Assembly (NCBI GenBank): GCA_027028225.1 | Contig: JALVJP010000094.1 | Location: 1 to 7,315, forward strand | Source: Candidatus Parcubacteria bacterium | Lineage (GTDB): Bacteria > Patescibacteriota > Minisyncoccia > Phycocordibacterales > UBA1006 | Length of the DNA stretch: 7,315 bases | Reading direction: 5' to 3' | Shown: piece by piece, positions 1 to 7,315 of the stretch | How positions within the stretch are numbered: the first letter of the stretch is position 1 | Layout: every line of letters starts with the position of its first letter | Program-made: the position numbers and the translations under genes | The notes under the pieces: model-generated | The model's input: the letters and a program-made list of their open reading frames with translations, nothing else | The model's database searches: none | What the model was told of the DNA's origin: nothing

Positions 1-124
1 GTTGATGTCGTACATACCTTCGTATAATGAACTCATCAATACCCACACTTGATGCAAAGTATCCTCGTGCCCAGAGTGAGTGTCGTTCGTAGAGATTGTG
101 TTTTCTCTTTATCTTCTTCTTCAT
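1..124 (-). pseudogene. IS200/IS605-family TnpA transposase, C-terminal fragment (N-terminal part missing)
   Basis: The 41 codons visible here read LWARGYFASSVG followed by DEF and RRYVRHQ. This is the C-terminal signature of Y1 (HUH) transposases of the IS200/IS605 group, which cut and join single-stranded DNA. Seen: the tyrosine at residue 37 and glutamine at residue 41 fit the Y-x3-Q pattern of the catalytic helix. Known: full proteins are about 130-155 residues, with the metal-binding HUH motif well upstream of the LWARGY stretch. Here only about 17 residues precede that stretch, and an in-frame TAA lies two codons before the first ATG. None of the other frames upstream encodes the missing half, and a hairpin (152-183) occupies that place. 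There is no ribosome binding site. The 3' end lies beyond the window. I read it as a decayed remnant unable to make an active enzyme; a short expressed ORF is less likely. Confidence 0.72.
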
Positions 125-151
125 CCATTATCATTATGGTAAGAAATAGAT

Positions 152-183
152 AAAACCACCCTGTCTCACGACAGGGTGGTTTT
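152..183. terminator. Perfect 14-bp hairpin, bidirectional intrinsic terminator
   Basis: AAAACCACCCTGTC (152-165), loop TCAC, then GACAGGGTGGTTTT (170-183) form a perfect stem. On either strand the GC-rich core is followed by four T's, so it could end transcription from both sides. It stands between the atp operon and the tnpA fragment. IS200-type elements are known to carry a terminator-like stem-loop upstream of tnpA that blocks incoming transcription, so this may be part of the old element. That link is inference. Confidence 0.75.
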
Positions 184-204
184 CGTATATCCTATTATCC
201 TATT

Positions 205-234
205 GCGAAACGTGACCTCTCGGTCACGCTTCGC
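205..234 (-). repeat. Palindromic hairpin (GCGAA...CGTGACC / GGTCACG...TTCGC)
   Basis: Arms 205-217 and 222-234 enclose a 4-nt loop. Twelve of thirteen positions pair on the plus strand. The exception, A210-C229, becomes a G-U pair in minus-strand RNA, so the minus transcript would fold into an unbroken 13-bp stem. No T-run follows, so it is not an ordinary terminator. It could be a dispersed genomic palindrome or an end structure of the IS200/IS605-type remnant next to it. Confidence 0.5.
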
Positions 235-260
235 TACGGCCTTGCCTTCAAATGTACACA

Positions 261-274
261 CCAGCTGAAGCTGG
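261..274. repeat. Small palindrome CCAGC-TGAA-GCTGG, candidate IS200/IS605 end hairpin
   Basis: A 5-bp GC-rich stem with a TGAA loop (TTCA on the minus strand), flanked on the minus strand by CTAAATCC before and TGTGTAC after. Short, imperfectly extended hairpins near the ends are what IS200/IS605 TnpA recognises. It lies about 140 nt upstream of the tnpA fragment, where the 5' end of such an element would be. The assignment is inference; the stem itself is plain. Confidence 0.35.
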
Positions 275-288
275 GGATTTAGAGGATT

Positions 289-318
289 AAAAAACCGAGT
301 CTAAAAGACCCGGATTTT
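289..318 (-). terminator. Intrinsic terminator of the atp operon
   Basis: Read on the minus strand, CCGGGTCT - TTT - AGACTCGG forms an 8-bp GC-rich stem, immediately followed by six T's (294-289). The one imperfect pair is G-U in minus-strand RNA and A-C on the plus strand, which fits selection on the minus transcript. It lies about 85 nt after the atpC stop codon, as expected for the end of the operon. The upstream A-tract (318-315) could pair with the T-run and lengthen the stem. Confidence 0.85.
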
Positions 319-358
319 GCCTTTACCTCTAAAAAGTAGAAACTTGTTTTTTATTTTA

Positions 359-384
359 GTGTCCACTTTTTTGGGTACATATCA
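359..384 (-). repeat. Possible solitary IS3-family terminal inverted repeat
   Basis: On the minus strand this stretch begins TGAT, continues with TACCC and an A-run, and ends with AGTGGACAC. From memory, the left end of E. coli IS3 also starts TGAT, has TACCC, and ends its first 26 bases with AGTGGACAC. No partner repeat or IS3 transposase is in the window. It may be a relic end just after atpC, or a chance likeness in AT-rich sequence. Confidence 0.25.
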
Positions 385-402
385 CTTTCGTGTTCTTTTT
401 TC

Positions 403-834
403 TTACTTCCTGTGTCCTTTCTTTGCGACACGAATTCTGTTCTCTTCCTTTTTGAGGATGTATTGAAGTCTTCGGTAATCCTTTACCTCTTTCTTTCCTT
501 CCTCGTTCATATACTTCTTTGCACGCTCCATTGCTCGTTCTGCACGCTCAATATCAATCTCACGTGCATTCTCACTCCTCTGAGAGAGAACGACAACAGA
601 ACCATCGTGGCGGACATCAACAATTCCACCATCAATTGCAAAGTAGTGTTCCTCATCCCCATCTTTCACACGAATGTGACCAACAGTGAGGAGACTTACA
701 AGAGGGATATGGTGTGGAAGAATGGTAATCTCACCCTCCTTCGTAGTAAGGGTGATTTCATCAACCTCTCCCTGAAACACAGACCCAAGCGGAGTCGTGA
801 GTGTAAATAAAACCTTTGAGTTTGAGGCAGTCAT
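403..834 (-). CDS. atpC: ATP synthase epsilon subunit (F1)
   Basis: Epsilon sits on the rotor stalk with gamma, couples c-ring rotation to F1 and can inhibit ATP hydrolysis. At 143 residues it has the usual length. Residues about 6-88 form the beta-sandwich domain: FTLTTPLG near the start, then EGEITILPHHIPLVSLL and FAIDGGIVDV, all typical of the family. Residues about 90-137 are the charged two-helix C-terminal domain. I93-D94-x-x-R97-A98 matches the I(L)DxxRA motif that binds ATP in some Bacillus-type epsilon subunits; whether this protein binds ATP is inference. The C-terminus ends in a basic KKGHRK. It starts 5 nt after the atpD stop with only a poor GAG before the ATG, so translational coupling to atpD is likely. 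It is the last gene of the operon. Confidence 0.95.
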   Translation of the reverse strand: MTASNSKVLFTLTTPLGSVFQGEVDEITLTTKEGEITILPHHIPLVSLLTVGHIRVKDGDEEHYFAIDGGIVDVRHDGSVVVLSQRSENAREIDIERAERAMERAKKYMNEEGKKEVKDYRRLQYILKKEENRIRVAKKGHRK

Positions 835-839
835 ACGCT

Positions 840-2243
<1,404 letters not shown>

Positions 2244-2254
2244 TTAACAATACA

Positions 2255-3124
2255 TTAAGATGAGAGGGCTGAGAGTGCTCCCACAATTTCCGCAATTTCC
2301 TGCGTAATCGATGCTTGTCGAGCTCGATTAAAACTAATAACAAGTTCTTCTAACATTTCCTTCGCGTTATCAGATGCGTTCCTCATCGCCATCACGCGAG
2401 ATGAGTGTTCAGAACTAAGACTCTCGAGAAGGTATTGGTATAATACGGTGAGGAGAACATAATCCACTACATAGACAAGAACCTCACTCTTTACTGGTTC
2501 AAACACATACGACCGTGCATCTTTTTCCGAAAACTCATGATTAAACTCAGTAAGTTCAAGCGGAACGAGAGATCGTGTTCGTGGCTGAAATGAAAGGGAA
2601 TTAATAAATTCTGTATAGGTGATGAGAACCCTCTCATACTGATTCGTAGAAAAACTTTCGAGTATAAAAAGGAGAAGCGATCTTACCTCATCTGCACTAT
2701 AAATATCTGAAAATTCTTCAAAATTTGCGAGAAGAGGAACTCCACTACGAAAAACAATTTTCTGTGCCTCCTTTCCTATTCCTATTGCCTCCACCCTCTC
2801 TTTTCCATACTTTTCAACAATGTGAGAAAATTCACGATCTATGTTTGTGTTATACGCACCACAAAGCCCACGATTCGATGCAATCACGAGAACAAGTATT
2901 TTATCCCCCTTTCCAGGAGAAAAGAATGGGTGATCAACGTGATGGTAATAATGGAGATTAATAAGAAGATTGCGAGCTTCCTCAGAAAAGACGAGAGATT
3001 TTTCTCTGCGCTCAAGAACTCGTTTCATCTTTGATGTTGAAACCATTTCCATCGCTTTCGTTACCTTACGAATGTTCGCAACGGTACCCATCTTCTCCTT
3101 AATTGTTTTCATCTGCATTGCCAT
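2255..3124 (-). CDS. atpG: ATP synthase gamma subunit (F1 central shaft)
   Basis: Gamma is the rotating shaft inside alpha3beta3 and links it to the c-ring. The length of 289 residues is normal. The N-terminal helix (IRKVTKAMEMVSTSKMKR, about 18-35) and the C-terminal helix (EHSSRVMAMRNASDNA at 239-254, then FNRARQASITQEIAEIV at 265-281) form the conserved coiled coil. The middle Rossmann-like domain has SNRGLCGAYN at 83-92, the family motif around the conserved glycines. The C-terminus stops shortly after EIVGALSAL, as usual. The start is slightly uncertain: ATG codons occur at residues 1, 3 and 5, all before the conserved helix. It begins 3 nt after the atpA stop without a clear Shine-Dalgarno site, so coupling to atpA is likely. 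TAGCGTATG here resembles AGAGCGTATG at the atpC start. Confidence 0.97.
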   Translation of the reverse strand: MAMQMKTIKEKMGTVANIRKVTKAMEMVSTSKMKRVLERREKSLVFSEEARNLLINLHYYHHVDHPFFSPGKGDKILVLVIASNRGLCGAYNTNIDREFSHIVEKYGKERVEAIGIGKEAQKIVFRSGVPLLANFEEFSDIYSADEVRSLLLFILESFSTNQYERVLITYTEFINSLSFQPRTRSLVPLELTEFNHEFSEKDARSYVFEPVKSEVLVYVVDYVLLTVLYQYLLESLSSEHSSRVMAMRNASDNAKEMLEELVISFNRARQASITQEIAEIVGALSALSS

Positions 3125-3127
3125 ACG

Positions 3128-4648
3128 CTATGCTTCTTTCTTAGAATTTTGCTCTCGTGAAAACCTATCGTTATACTCTCGAAGAGCATCTTCTATCTCT
3201 TTCTTCACTTCATCGTTCCATCCTTCTTTAAGATGAGTGAGAAGGTCTTGCTTTACCTCATCGAGGAAATCATAGAGTCCCATCTCCCATCCATGGATTT
3301 TATCAGCATCAATTTCTCGAAGAAATCCGTTATTAAGTCCATAGATTGCAACAATTTGTTTTGCAACAGGAATCGGTTCATATTGACTCTGTTTGAGAAG
3401 CTCAACAGACTTTGCTCCATGATCAAGGAGTTTTTGTGTTTCCTCGTCAAGATCAGAACCAAACTGAGCAAACGATTCGAGCTCACGATACTGAGCGAGT
3501 GCGAGCTTCATAGGACCCGCAGTCTTTTTCATTGCCTTTATCTGAGCAGACCCTCCCACACGAGAAACAGAGAGACCGACGGAAATTGCAGGACGGACAC
3601 CTTTATTGAAGAGTCCTGCTTCAAGGAAAATCTGTCCGTCAGTAATTGAAATAACATTCGTTGGAATATACGCAGACACATCACCTCCTTGCGTTTCAAT
3701 GATAGGGAGGGCAGTAATAGATCCTCCCCCGTATTTTTCGTTGAGACGGCATGCACGCTCAAGGAGTCGTGAGTGGAGATAGAACACATCTCCTGGGTAC
3801 GCCTCTCGTCCTGGAGGACGACGAAGGAGAAGGGAAATTTCTCGATACGCAGCCGCATGCTTTGAAAGGTCATCATACACCACAAGTACATCTTCCCCTC
3901 TATCGAGGAAATACTCCCCAATCGCAACACCTGCATAAGGAGCGATATACTGGAGCGCAGCAGAATCAGAAGCACTAGCGAGAACAATAGTCGTATACTC
4001 CATTGCTCCCGCCTCTTCAAGCTTCTTTACTACACGCATTACCTTTGATCGTTTTTGACCAATTGCAACATAGACACATGTTACCCCCTGCCCTTTCTGA
4101 TTGATAATTGTATCAATCGCAATTGCAGTTTTTCCTGTCTGACGATCTCCGATGATAAGCTCACGCTGCCCTCGCCCAATAGGAACAAGCGCGTCAATCA
4201 CTTTAATACCTGTCTGGAGAGGAACAGATACAGGTTCACGCATCATTACCCCTGGGGCGACACGCTCAATGAGTTGATCAGTATCGGTTGCAATTTCTCC
4301 TTTTCCATCGAGAGGTCGTGCAAGTGGATCAACCACACGCCCGATAATCTCATTTCCTACTGGAACAGAGAGAACTTTCTTCGTTCGCTTCGCACGGTCT
4401 CCTTCTTTAATCCCATCTTCTTCTCCAAAGAGGACGACCCCAACAAAATCTTCTTCGAGATTGAGAGCAACTCCAACTGTTCCGTTCTCAAACTCAATCA
4501 TCTCTGAAGCAAAACAAGAAGAGAGTCCCGTAATACGCACAATCCCGTCTCCTACCGACCGAACAATACCGTACTCCTCTACATCAAGGGAGTCATCGAT
4601 TTGATCGATCTCATAATTAACTTTTTCAATAATATCTTCAATCTTCAT
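3128..4648 (-). CDS. atpA: ATP synthase alpha subunit (F1, regulatory nucleotide site)
   Basis: Alpha alternates with beta in the F1 head; it binds nucleotide but does not catalyse, and supplies the arginine finger to the beta site. The protein is 506 residues, a normal length. The N-terminal helix (about 2-18), which docks on delta, is present. The barrel domain follows (about 25-95). Walker A GDRQTGKT is at 167-174 with K173; the Walker B strand [13 protein letters not shown] is around 253-265. The arginine finger is R363 in [10 protein letters not shown]. The C-terminal helical domain covers about 380-500. The start overlaps the end of atpH by 11 nt and has no strong ribosome binding site, pointing to translational coupling. 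No anomalies are seen; the assignment is certain. Confidence 0.98.
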   Translation of the reverse strand: MKIEDIIEKVNYEIDQIDDSLDVEEYGIVRSVGDGIVRITGLSSCFASEMIEFENGTVGVALNLEEDFVGVVLFGEEDGIKEGDRAKRTKKVLSVPVGNEIIGRVVDPLARPLDGKGEIATDTDQLIERVAPGVMMREPVSVPLQTGIKVIDALVPIGRGQRELIIGDRQTGKTAIAIDTIINQKGQGVTCVYVAIGQKRSKVMRVVKKLEEAGAMEYTTIVLASASDSAALQYIAPYAGVAIGEYFLDRGEDVLVVYDDLSKHAAAYREISLLLRRPPGREAYPGDVFYLHSRLLERACRLNEKYGGGSITALPIIETQGGDVSAYIPTNVISITDGQIFLEAGLFNKGVRPAISVGLSVSRVGGSAQIKAMKKTAGPMKLALAQYRELESFAQFGSDLDEETQKLLDHGAKSVELLKQSQYEPIPVAKQIVAIYGLNNGFLREIDADKIHGWEMGLYDFLDEVKQDLLTHLKEGWNDEVKKEIEDALREYNDRFSREQNSKKEA

Positions 4649-5030
4649 ACACTTTTTGACTCAATGTAGATAAACGCTTTTTTAACTGTTTCAGTTTCCA
4701 CTGAACAGAACCATGGTACACTTTTCCTTTATAGTAATACTCCGCACCAAGAACAACATCTTTCCTCACCTTCTCTCGAATACAATCAGTAGAGAAGAGC
4801 CTTTTTATCCTCTCTTTCTGATTTTCTGTGAGAACCTCGCTCGTCTCAACAATGAGAACATCTTCCTCATCACGACGAGATATACGCTCAAGTTCGTCTT
4901 TCACTTGTGGAAAAACCCATGAAAGATTTCGCTTGTGAAGCTCTTTGATAAAGCGTTGAATACGACTCTCCGAATGAGGCAACTTAGAGAGTTTTACAAG
5001 AATATTTGCGATTTTCTTTGAACTCATCAT
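4638..5030 (-). CDS. atpH: ATP synthase delta subunit (stator, OSCP homologue), short form
   Basis: Delta joins the top of the F1 head to the peripheral b stalk. The C-terminal half is recognisable: [18 protein letters not shown] from residue 58, then [22 protein letters not shown] around 95-116, matching the family's GG-x-x-v-x-x-G-x-x-x-x-D-G-S-x-x-x-x-L pattern. The protein has only 130 residues against about 175-180 in most bacteria, and the shortfall is in the N-terminal helical domain, roughly 57 residues instead of about 105. The reading frame is clean and overlaps both neighbours (4 nt with atpF as ATGA, 11 nt with atpA), so this looks like natural reduction and not a frameshift. Residue 2 is also Met, so the start could be 3 nt later. 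The position between atpF and atpA supports the call. Confidence 0.9.
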   Translation of the reverse strand: MMSSKKIANILVKLSKLPHSESRIQRFIKELHKRNLSWVFPQVKDELERISRRDEEDVLIVETSEVLTENQKERIKRLFSTDCIREKVRKDVVLGAEYYYKGKVYHGSVQWKLKQLKKRLSTLSQKVYED

Positions 5031-5533
5031 AGTTCTTTTTGAATGAGCTGTTCGATATGCTCACTATAACGAGAGCGGATTTTCTCATCATCTTTCTCAT
5101 GGAGAATCTTTGCAATTGCATGTGGGAGAAACTCTGATACGCGGGAGAATACTTCTCCTTCTATGCGCTTGCGTTCGCGTTCTGCATCTTCTTTTGCTTT
5201 TTGGAGAAGAATCGTTCTCTCATTCGCAACTTCACCATGCATCTGTTCGAGAAGTGCATCGCGCTTTTGCTTTGCTTCTCGAAGAATTTCTCCTGCTTGA
5301 TGGCGTGCATCAGAAAGAATCTCTTCCGCTCGTTGCTCCGCATTCTCTAAGAGTTCTTGAGATTTTTTTGCATCCTCAAGTCCTTTCTTAATTTCTGCCT
5401 TCCTCTCTGAGAGAACGCGAGAAATTGGTTTGAACGCAAAACGATAAAGCACCACAAAAACAATTGCGAAGTTTACTGCTTGTGCAATGAGTAATTTCCA
5501 ACTAATATGAAATGTTGATATAAGTCCATCCAT
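5027..5533 (-). CDS. atpF: ATP synthase b subunit (Fo peripheral stalk)
   Basis: Subunit b anchors the stator: one membrane helix and a long coiled coil that reaches delta on top of F1. The length of 168 residues is normal. A single membrane segment spans about 12-32 (LLIAQAVNFAIVFVVLY), followed by RFAFKPISRVLSERKAEI, the conserved hinge with P36 and the R-x-x-x-I pattern. Residues about 40-130 are charged and alanine-rich with no proline, as expected for the parallel coiled coil. Only one b-type gene is present, so a homodimer is likely. It is the only gene of the operon with a full AGGAGG Shine-Dalgarno sequence. Its stop overlaps the atpH start (ATGA), so the two are probably translationally coupled. 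Confidence 0.96.
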   Translation of the reverse strand: MDGLISTFHISWKLLIAQAVNFAIVFVVLYRFAFKPISRVLSERKAEIKKGLEDAKKSQELLENAEQRAEEILSDARHQAGEILREAKQKRDALLEQMHGEVANERTILLQKAKEDAERERKRIEGEVFSRVSEFLPHAIAKILHEKDDEKIRSRYSEHIEQLIQKEL

Positions 5534-5541
5534 GGTATTAT

Positions 5542-5550
5542 GCTCCTCCT
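5542..5550 (-). promoter_or_regulatory. Strong Shine-Dalgarno site of atpF
   Basis: The minus strand reads AGGAGGAGC here, 9 to 11 nt before the atpF ATG depending on the register. It fixes the atpF start. It is the only consensus-like ribosome binding site in the operon, whose other starts have weak AAGG-type sites or none. Confidence 0.8.
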
Positions 5551-5559
5551 GATTGAGTA

Positions 5560-5826
<267 letters not shown>

Positions 5827-5842
5827 CTACCTTATTACAGGT

Positions 5843-5922
5843 TATTCTCTCACGAGAACAGAATTCGAGGAAGAATTTCCTCGGAAATGCACTTATCTTA
5901 CGCAGAGTAAATGCATTTCCGA
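5843..5922 (-). promoter_or_regulatory. Three-hairpin RNA element between atpB and atpE
   Basis: In the minus-strand transcript three stems follow one another. Hairpin 1 pairs 5881-5895 with 5908-5922: 15 bp including one G-U, 12-nt loop. Hairpin 2 pairs 5866-5872 with 5877-5883: CGAGGAA/TTCCTCG, perfect, 4-nt loop. Hairpin 3 pairs 5843-5849 with 5854-5860: 7 bp including one G-U, with a GUGA loop of the stable GNRA type. Hairpins 1 and 2 share bases 5881-5883, so their lowest pairs compete. No T-run follows any of them on the minus strand, so they are not standard terminators. About 58 nt of unstructured, AU-rich leader then lead to atpE. Likely roles are protecting or processing the mRNA to raise atpE output, or partial attenuation. 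Confidence 0.6.
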
Positions 5923-5929
5923 AAAAATC

Positions 5930-6871
5930 TTACGCAGTAATAATTTCTTTTTCTATATGTTCACCTATATGTTCGTCCTCATGTTCATGATCCATTGAAG
6001 CTATCGTGAAGTAGACGAGTGTGAGAACTGCAAAAATAAGTGCTTGAATAAATCCAACAATGATTTCAAGGAAGAGAAATGGAATAGGGATAAAATACGC
6101 TGCGATACTCGCCATCGAAGTAAGAAGAACTTCCCCTGCAAACACATTCCCAAAAAGACGGAATGAGAGTGATGCAATTTTTGCAATTTCTCCAATAACC
6201 TCTATGAGTCCTACAAAGAATGTAATTGGAGCAACAATAAGCACTGTTGGATCTTTCTTAACTCTTGTTACCATCTCGGAGAGCACTTTCAAATTAATGA
6301 ACTTATTGAACGTTTTCCATACTCCTATTGAAATAATTCCAAAGATATTTGCTCCAATCACAGAGATAAGCGAAAGAGCGAGTGTCGTGTTAATATCAGC
6401 AGTTCCTCCACGGAGATACGGGACAAACACTTCCTTTCCATGCTCCGTGATAATCATCCCAACAGATCCGGCACCAGGGAGAATCCCTAACCAATTACTT
6501 GCAAGAATGAATATAAACGCAGTGAGTGCAATCGGTAATGCCTGCATACTCACTTTTCTATCCCCAGTAACTTGATCTGCAAGATCAAGTGCTCCCTCAT
6601 AGAGCATTTCCCAAACGAGTTGGAATGTTCCTGGATTTTTTTTGATACGAAACTTGAGAATAAGAGAGAGAATAATAAGGAGAAGAGTAACAATCCATGT
6701 GGTAAAAAGCGAATTCACAACAGGAAAAGACCCAATCGAGAAAATTGGTTCTGCTGCAATACTAATCTCATGGTGTACCTCTTTGTGTGTTCCTCCCGCT
6801 TCTGGTTGATAAACACCTTGAGGTACTTGTGTATGTTCTTTAATTTCCTTATGTTCTCCGTGCATACTCAT
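5930..6871 (-). CDS. atpB: ATP synthase a subunit (Fo proton channel)
   Basis: Subunit a forms the two half-channels that pass protons to and from the c-ring. At 313 residues it is longer than E. coli's 271. Hydrophobic helices lie at about 53-74, 111-131, 163-184, 209-230, 232-262 and 264-292. The essential arginine is R238 in LSFRLFGNVFAGE, with E247 in the place of E. coli E219. Q276 in IQALIFAVLTLVYF matches E. coli Q252, and E269 stands where E. coli has H245. The tails are unusual: six histidines among the first 34 residues, and a 20-residue acidic C-terminal extension with H295, H297, H301 and H305. The ATG follows an AAGG with 11-nt spacing; Met3 is an alternative start. Spacing from the upstream atpZ-like gene is 13 nt. 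The assignment is certain. Confidence 0.97.
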   Translation of the reverse strand: MSMHGEHKEIKEHTQVPQGVYQPEAGGTHKEVHHEISIAAEPIFSIGSFPVVNSLFTTWIVTLLLIILSLILKFRIKKNPGTFQLVWEMLYEGALDLADQVTGDRKVSMQALPIALTAFIFILASNWLGILPGAGSVGMIITEHGKEVFVPYLRGGTADINTTLALSLISVIGANIFGIISIGVWKTFNKFINLKVLSEMVTRVKKDPTVLIVAPITFFVGLIEVIGEIAKIASLSFRLFGNVFAGEVLLTSMASIAAYFIPIPFLFLEIIVGFIQALIFAVLTLVYFTIASMDHEHEDEHIGEHIEKEIITA

Positions 6872-6884
6872 TTTTTTAATTACC

Positions 6885-7148
6885 TTACCCTTTTCTATGA
6901 ATCTCTGTTTCTTCCTTTAAGTTCTTAAGCGCTCTCTTCGTCTCGCGAAAGAGAATTGTAAGAGAAAAAAGAAATGAAAGCGTGGTGAGACCAAGCGTCC
7001 CATATGGTTCAATTGAAAAAACTCTATCTACGAGTCTCCCAAAAAGAAGTGCTACTATGAGTGGAAAAATAATCCACGAAGAGAGTCGCACAAACACCAT
7101 AAGGGGCTCTATCCACCATGCTCTTTTTTGTTTTTTACCCTCATTCAT
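6885..7148 (-). CDS. atpZ: AtpZ/AtpI-like ATP synthase accessory membrane protein
   Basis: A small protein of 87 residues opening the operon, the place where bacterial atp operons often carry atpI or atpZ. It has a basic N-terminus (KKQKR), a first membrane helix at about 16-37 ending in LLFGRLVDR, a short loop, and a second helix at about 49-67, followed by a charged tail. Two helices with G-x-x-x-D at the end of the first match the AtpZ type (ATPase_gene1 family, PF09527) better than the longer four-helix AtpI. Family members have been proposed to help c-ring assembly or magnesium supply; this protein's role cannot be read from sequence. The ATG follows AAGGGA closely. The family is poorly conserved, so the name rests on shape and position as much as on residues. 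Confidence 0.75.
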   Translation of the reverse strand: MNEGKKQKRAWWIEPLMVFVRLSSWIIFPLIVALLFGRLVDRVFSIEPYGTLGLTTLSFLFSLTILFRETKRALKNLKEETEIHRKG

Positions 7149-7168
7149 ATTCCCTTAAATACCAGCGT

Positions 7169-7196
7169 AGTATAACAGAAGAACACAAGCCTACAA
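7169..7196 (-). promoter_or_regulatory. Probable main promoter of the atp operon (extended -10)
   Basis: The minus strand has TGT directly before TATACT (7174-7169), an extended -10 element, with a weak TTGTAG -35 hexamer 16 nt upstream (7196-7191). Transcription would start near 7162, giving a leader of about 14 nt that contains AAGGGA before the atpZ ATG. A short direct repeat, ACAAGC at 7185-7190 and 7193-7198 (plus strand), overlaps the -35 area. A second TATAAT lies at 7226-7221 but lacks a decent -35 hexamer. Confidence 0.6.
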
Positions 7197-7315
7197 GCTT
7201 TAAGAGAAGGAATCAACAAAATTATAATTCAACAATCTTATCTGAATAAATATAAATAATTTTTGTATTATGATATTTTGTAATCATTAACTCTTTCGTT
7301 GGGTATGTGTGACCA
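7197..7315. other. AT-rich intergenic region upstream of the operon
   Basis: No gene can be supported here. The stretch is strongly AT-rich, as promoter-upstream DNA often is. On the minus strand one frame is open from the window edge for 30 codons to a TAA near 7224, which could be the tail of an upstream gene but is not significant at this base composition. On the plus strand an ATG at 7304 leaves only four codons before the edge. Nothing distinguishes these from chance. Confidence 0.5.

Noticed and set aside
1..402. CRISPR array or riboswitch in the left intergenic part
   Set aside because: The palindromes here differ from one another and are not evenly spaced, and no known riboswitch motif is recognisable.
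412..810. 132-codon open frame on the plus strand opposite atpC
   Set aside because: It is a shadow of atpC; the product is low-complexity and hydrophobic or cysteine-rich without family features.
3538..4020. 160-codon frame on the minus strand within atpA in another frame
   Set aside because: It overlaps the atpA catalytic core, which is under clear protein constraint in the main frame; no initiation site is seen.
4055..4507. 150-codon open frame on the plus strand opposite atpA
   Set aside because: It lies wholly inside atpA, in a region that encodes conserved alpha motifs, and has no start signals of its own.
5881..5922. Hairpin 1 of the atpB-atpE spacer as an intrinsic terminator
   Set aside because: On the minus strand the stem is followed by GGAAATTC and not by a T-run; the run of T's lies before it. 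It would not end operon transcription in the standard way.
6060..6575. 171-codon open frame on the plus strand opposite atpB
   Set aside because: It is fully antisense to the conserved core of atpB, has no ribosome binding site, and its translation matches nothing recognisable. Opposite-strand frames often stay open over biased coding sequence.
7221..7249. Second promoter with TATAAT at 7226-7221
   Set aside because: The -10 is perfect but the region is so AT-rich that such a hexamer is expected by chance, and no reasonable -35 hexamer stands 16-18 nt upstream.
7301..7315. Start of a divergent gene on the plus strand at the right edge
   Set aside because: An ATG at 7304 gives only four codons and has no clear ribosome binding site; nothing can be said without more sequence.

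Overview
The window is almost entirely one complete F-type (F1Fo) ATP synthase operon, read on the minus strand from right to left. The order is atpZ/atpI-like, atpB (a), atpE (c), atpF (b), atpH (delta), atpA (alpha), atpG (gamma), atpD (beta), atpC (epsilon). All eight structural subunits are present, look intact and keep their key catalytic or transport residues. The c-ring residues are of the proton type, not the sodium type. The genes are tightly packed: the gaps are 20 nt or less, or genes overlap, except for 26 nt between atpE and atpF and a conspicuous 145-nt gap between atpB and atpE.

The organism is a bacterium of moderate to low GC content. The bacterial subunit order, a very short delta subunit (130 residues against a usual ~175-180), sparse Shine-Dalgarno sites and compact spacing would fit a Patescibacteria/CPR-type genome. 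This is an inference; no taxonomic marker is visible.

Right edge (7149-7315): AT-rich leader with an extended -10 promoter just before atpZ. Centre (403-7148): the operon. The atpB-atpE gap (5785-5929) can form three consecutive hairpins in the mRNA upstream of the gene for the most abundant subunit, and this is the most interesting signal in the operon. Left of atpC (1-402): a minus-strand intrinsic terminator at 289-318 closes the operon. It is followed by mobile-element debris: two more palindromes, a perfect bidirectional terminator-type hairpin (152-183) and the 3' part of an IS200/IS605-type tnpA transposase gene running off the left edge. The fragment keeps the Y1 tyrosine motif but has lost the HUH half. 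A sequence resembling an IS3-family end lies at 359-384.

Together the genes encode a rotary machine. The a and c subunits carry protons through the membrane, b and delta hold the stator, gamma and epsilon form the rotor stalk, and alpha3beta3 makes or hydrolyses ATP. AtpZ is an accessory membrane protein. I see no new biological system here. The unusual points are regulatory RNA structure, uneven translation signals, a reduced delta, histidine-rich tails on subunit a, and transposon remnants at the operon's 3' border.
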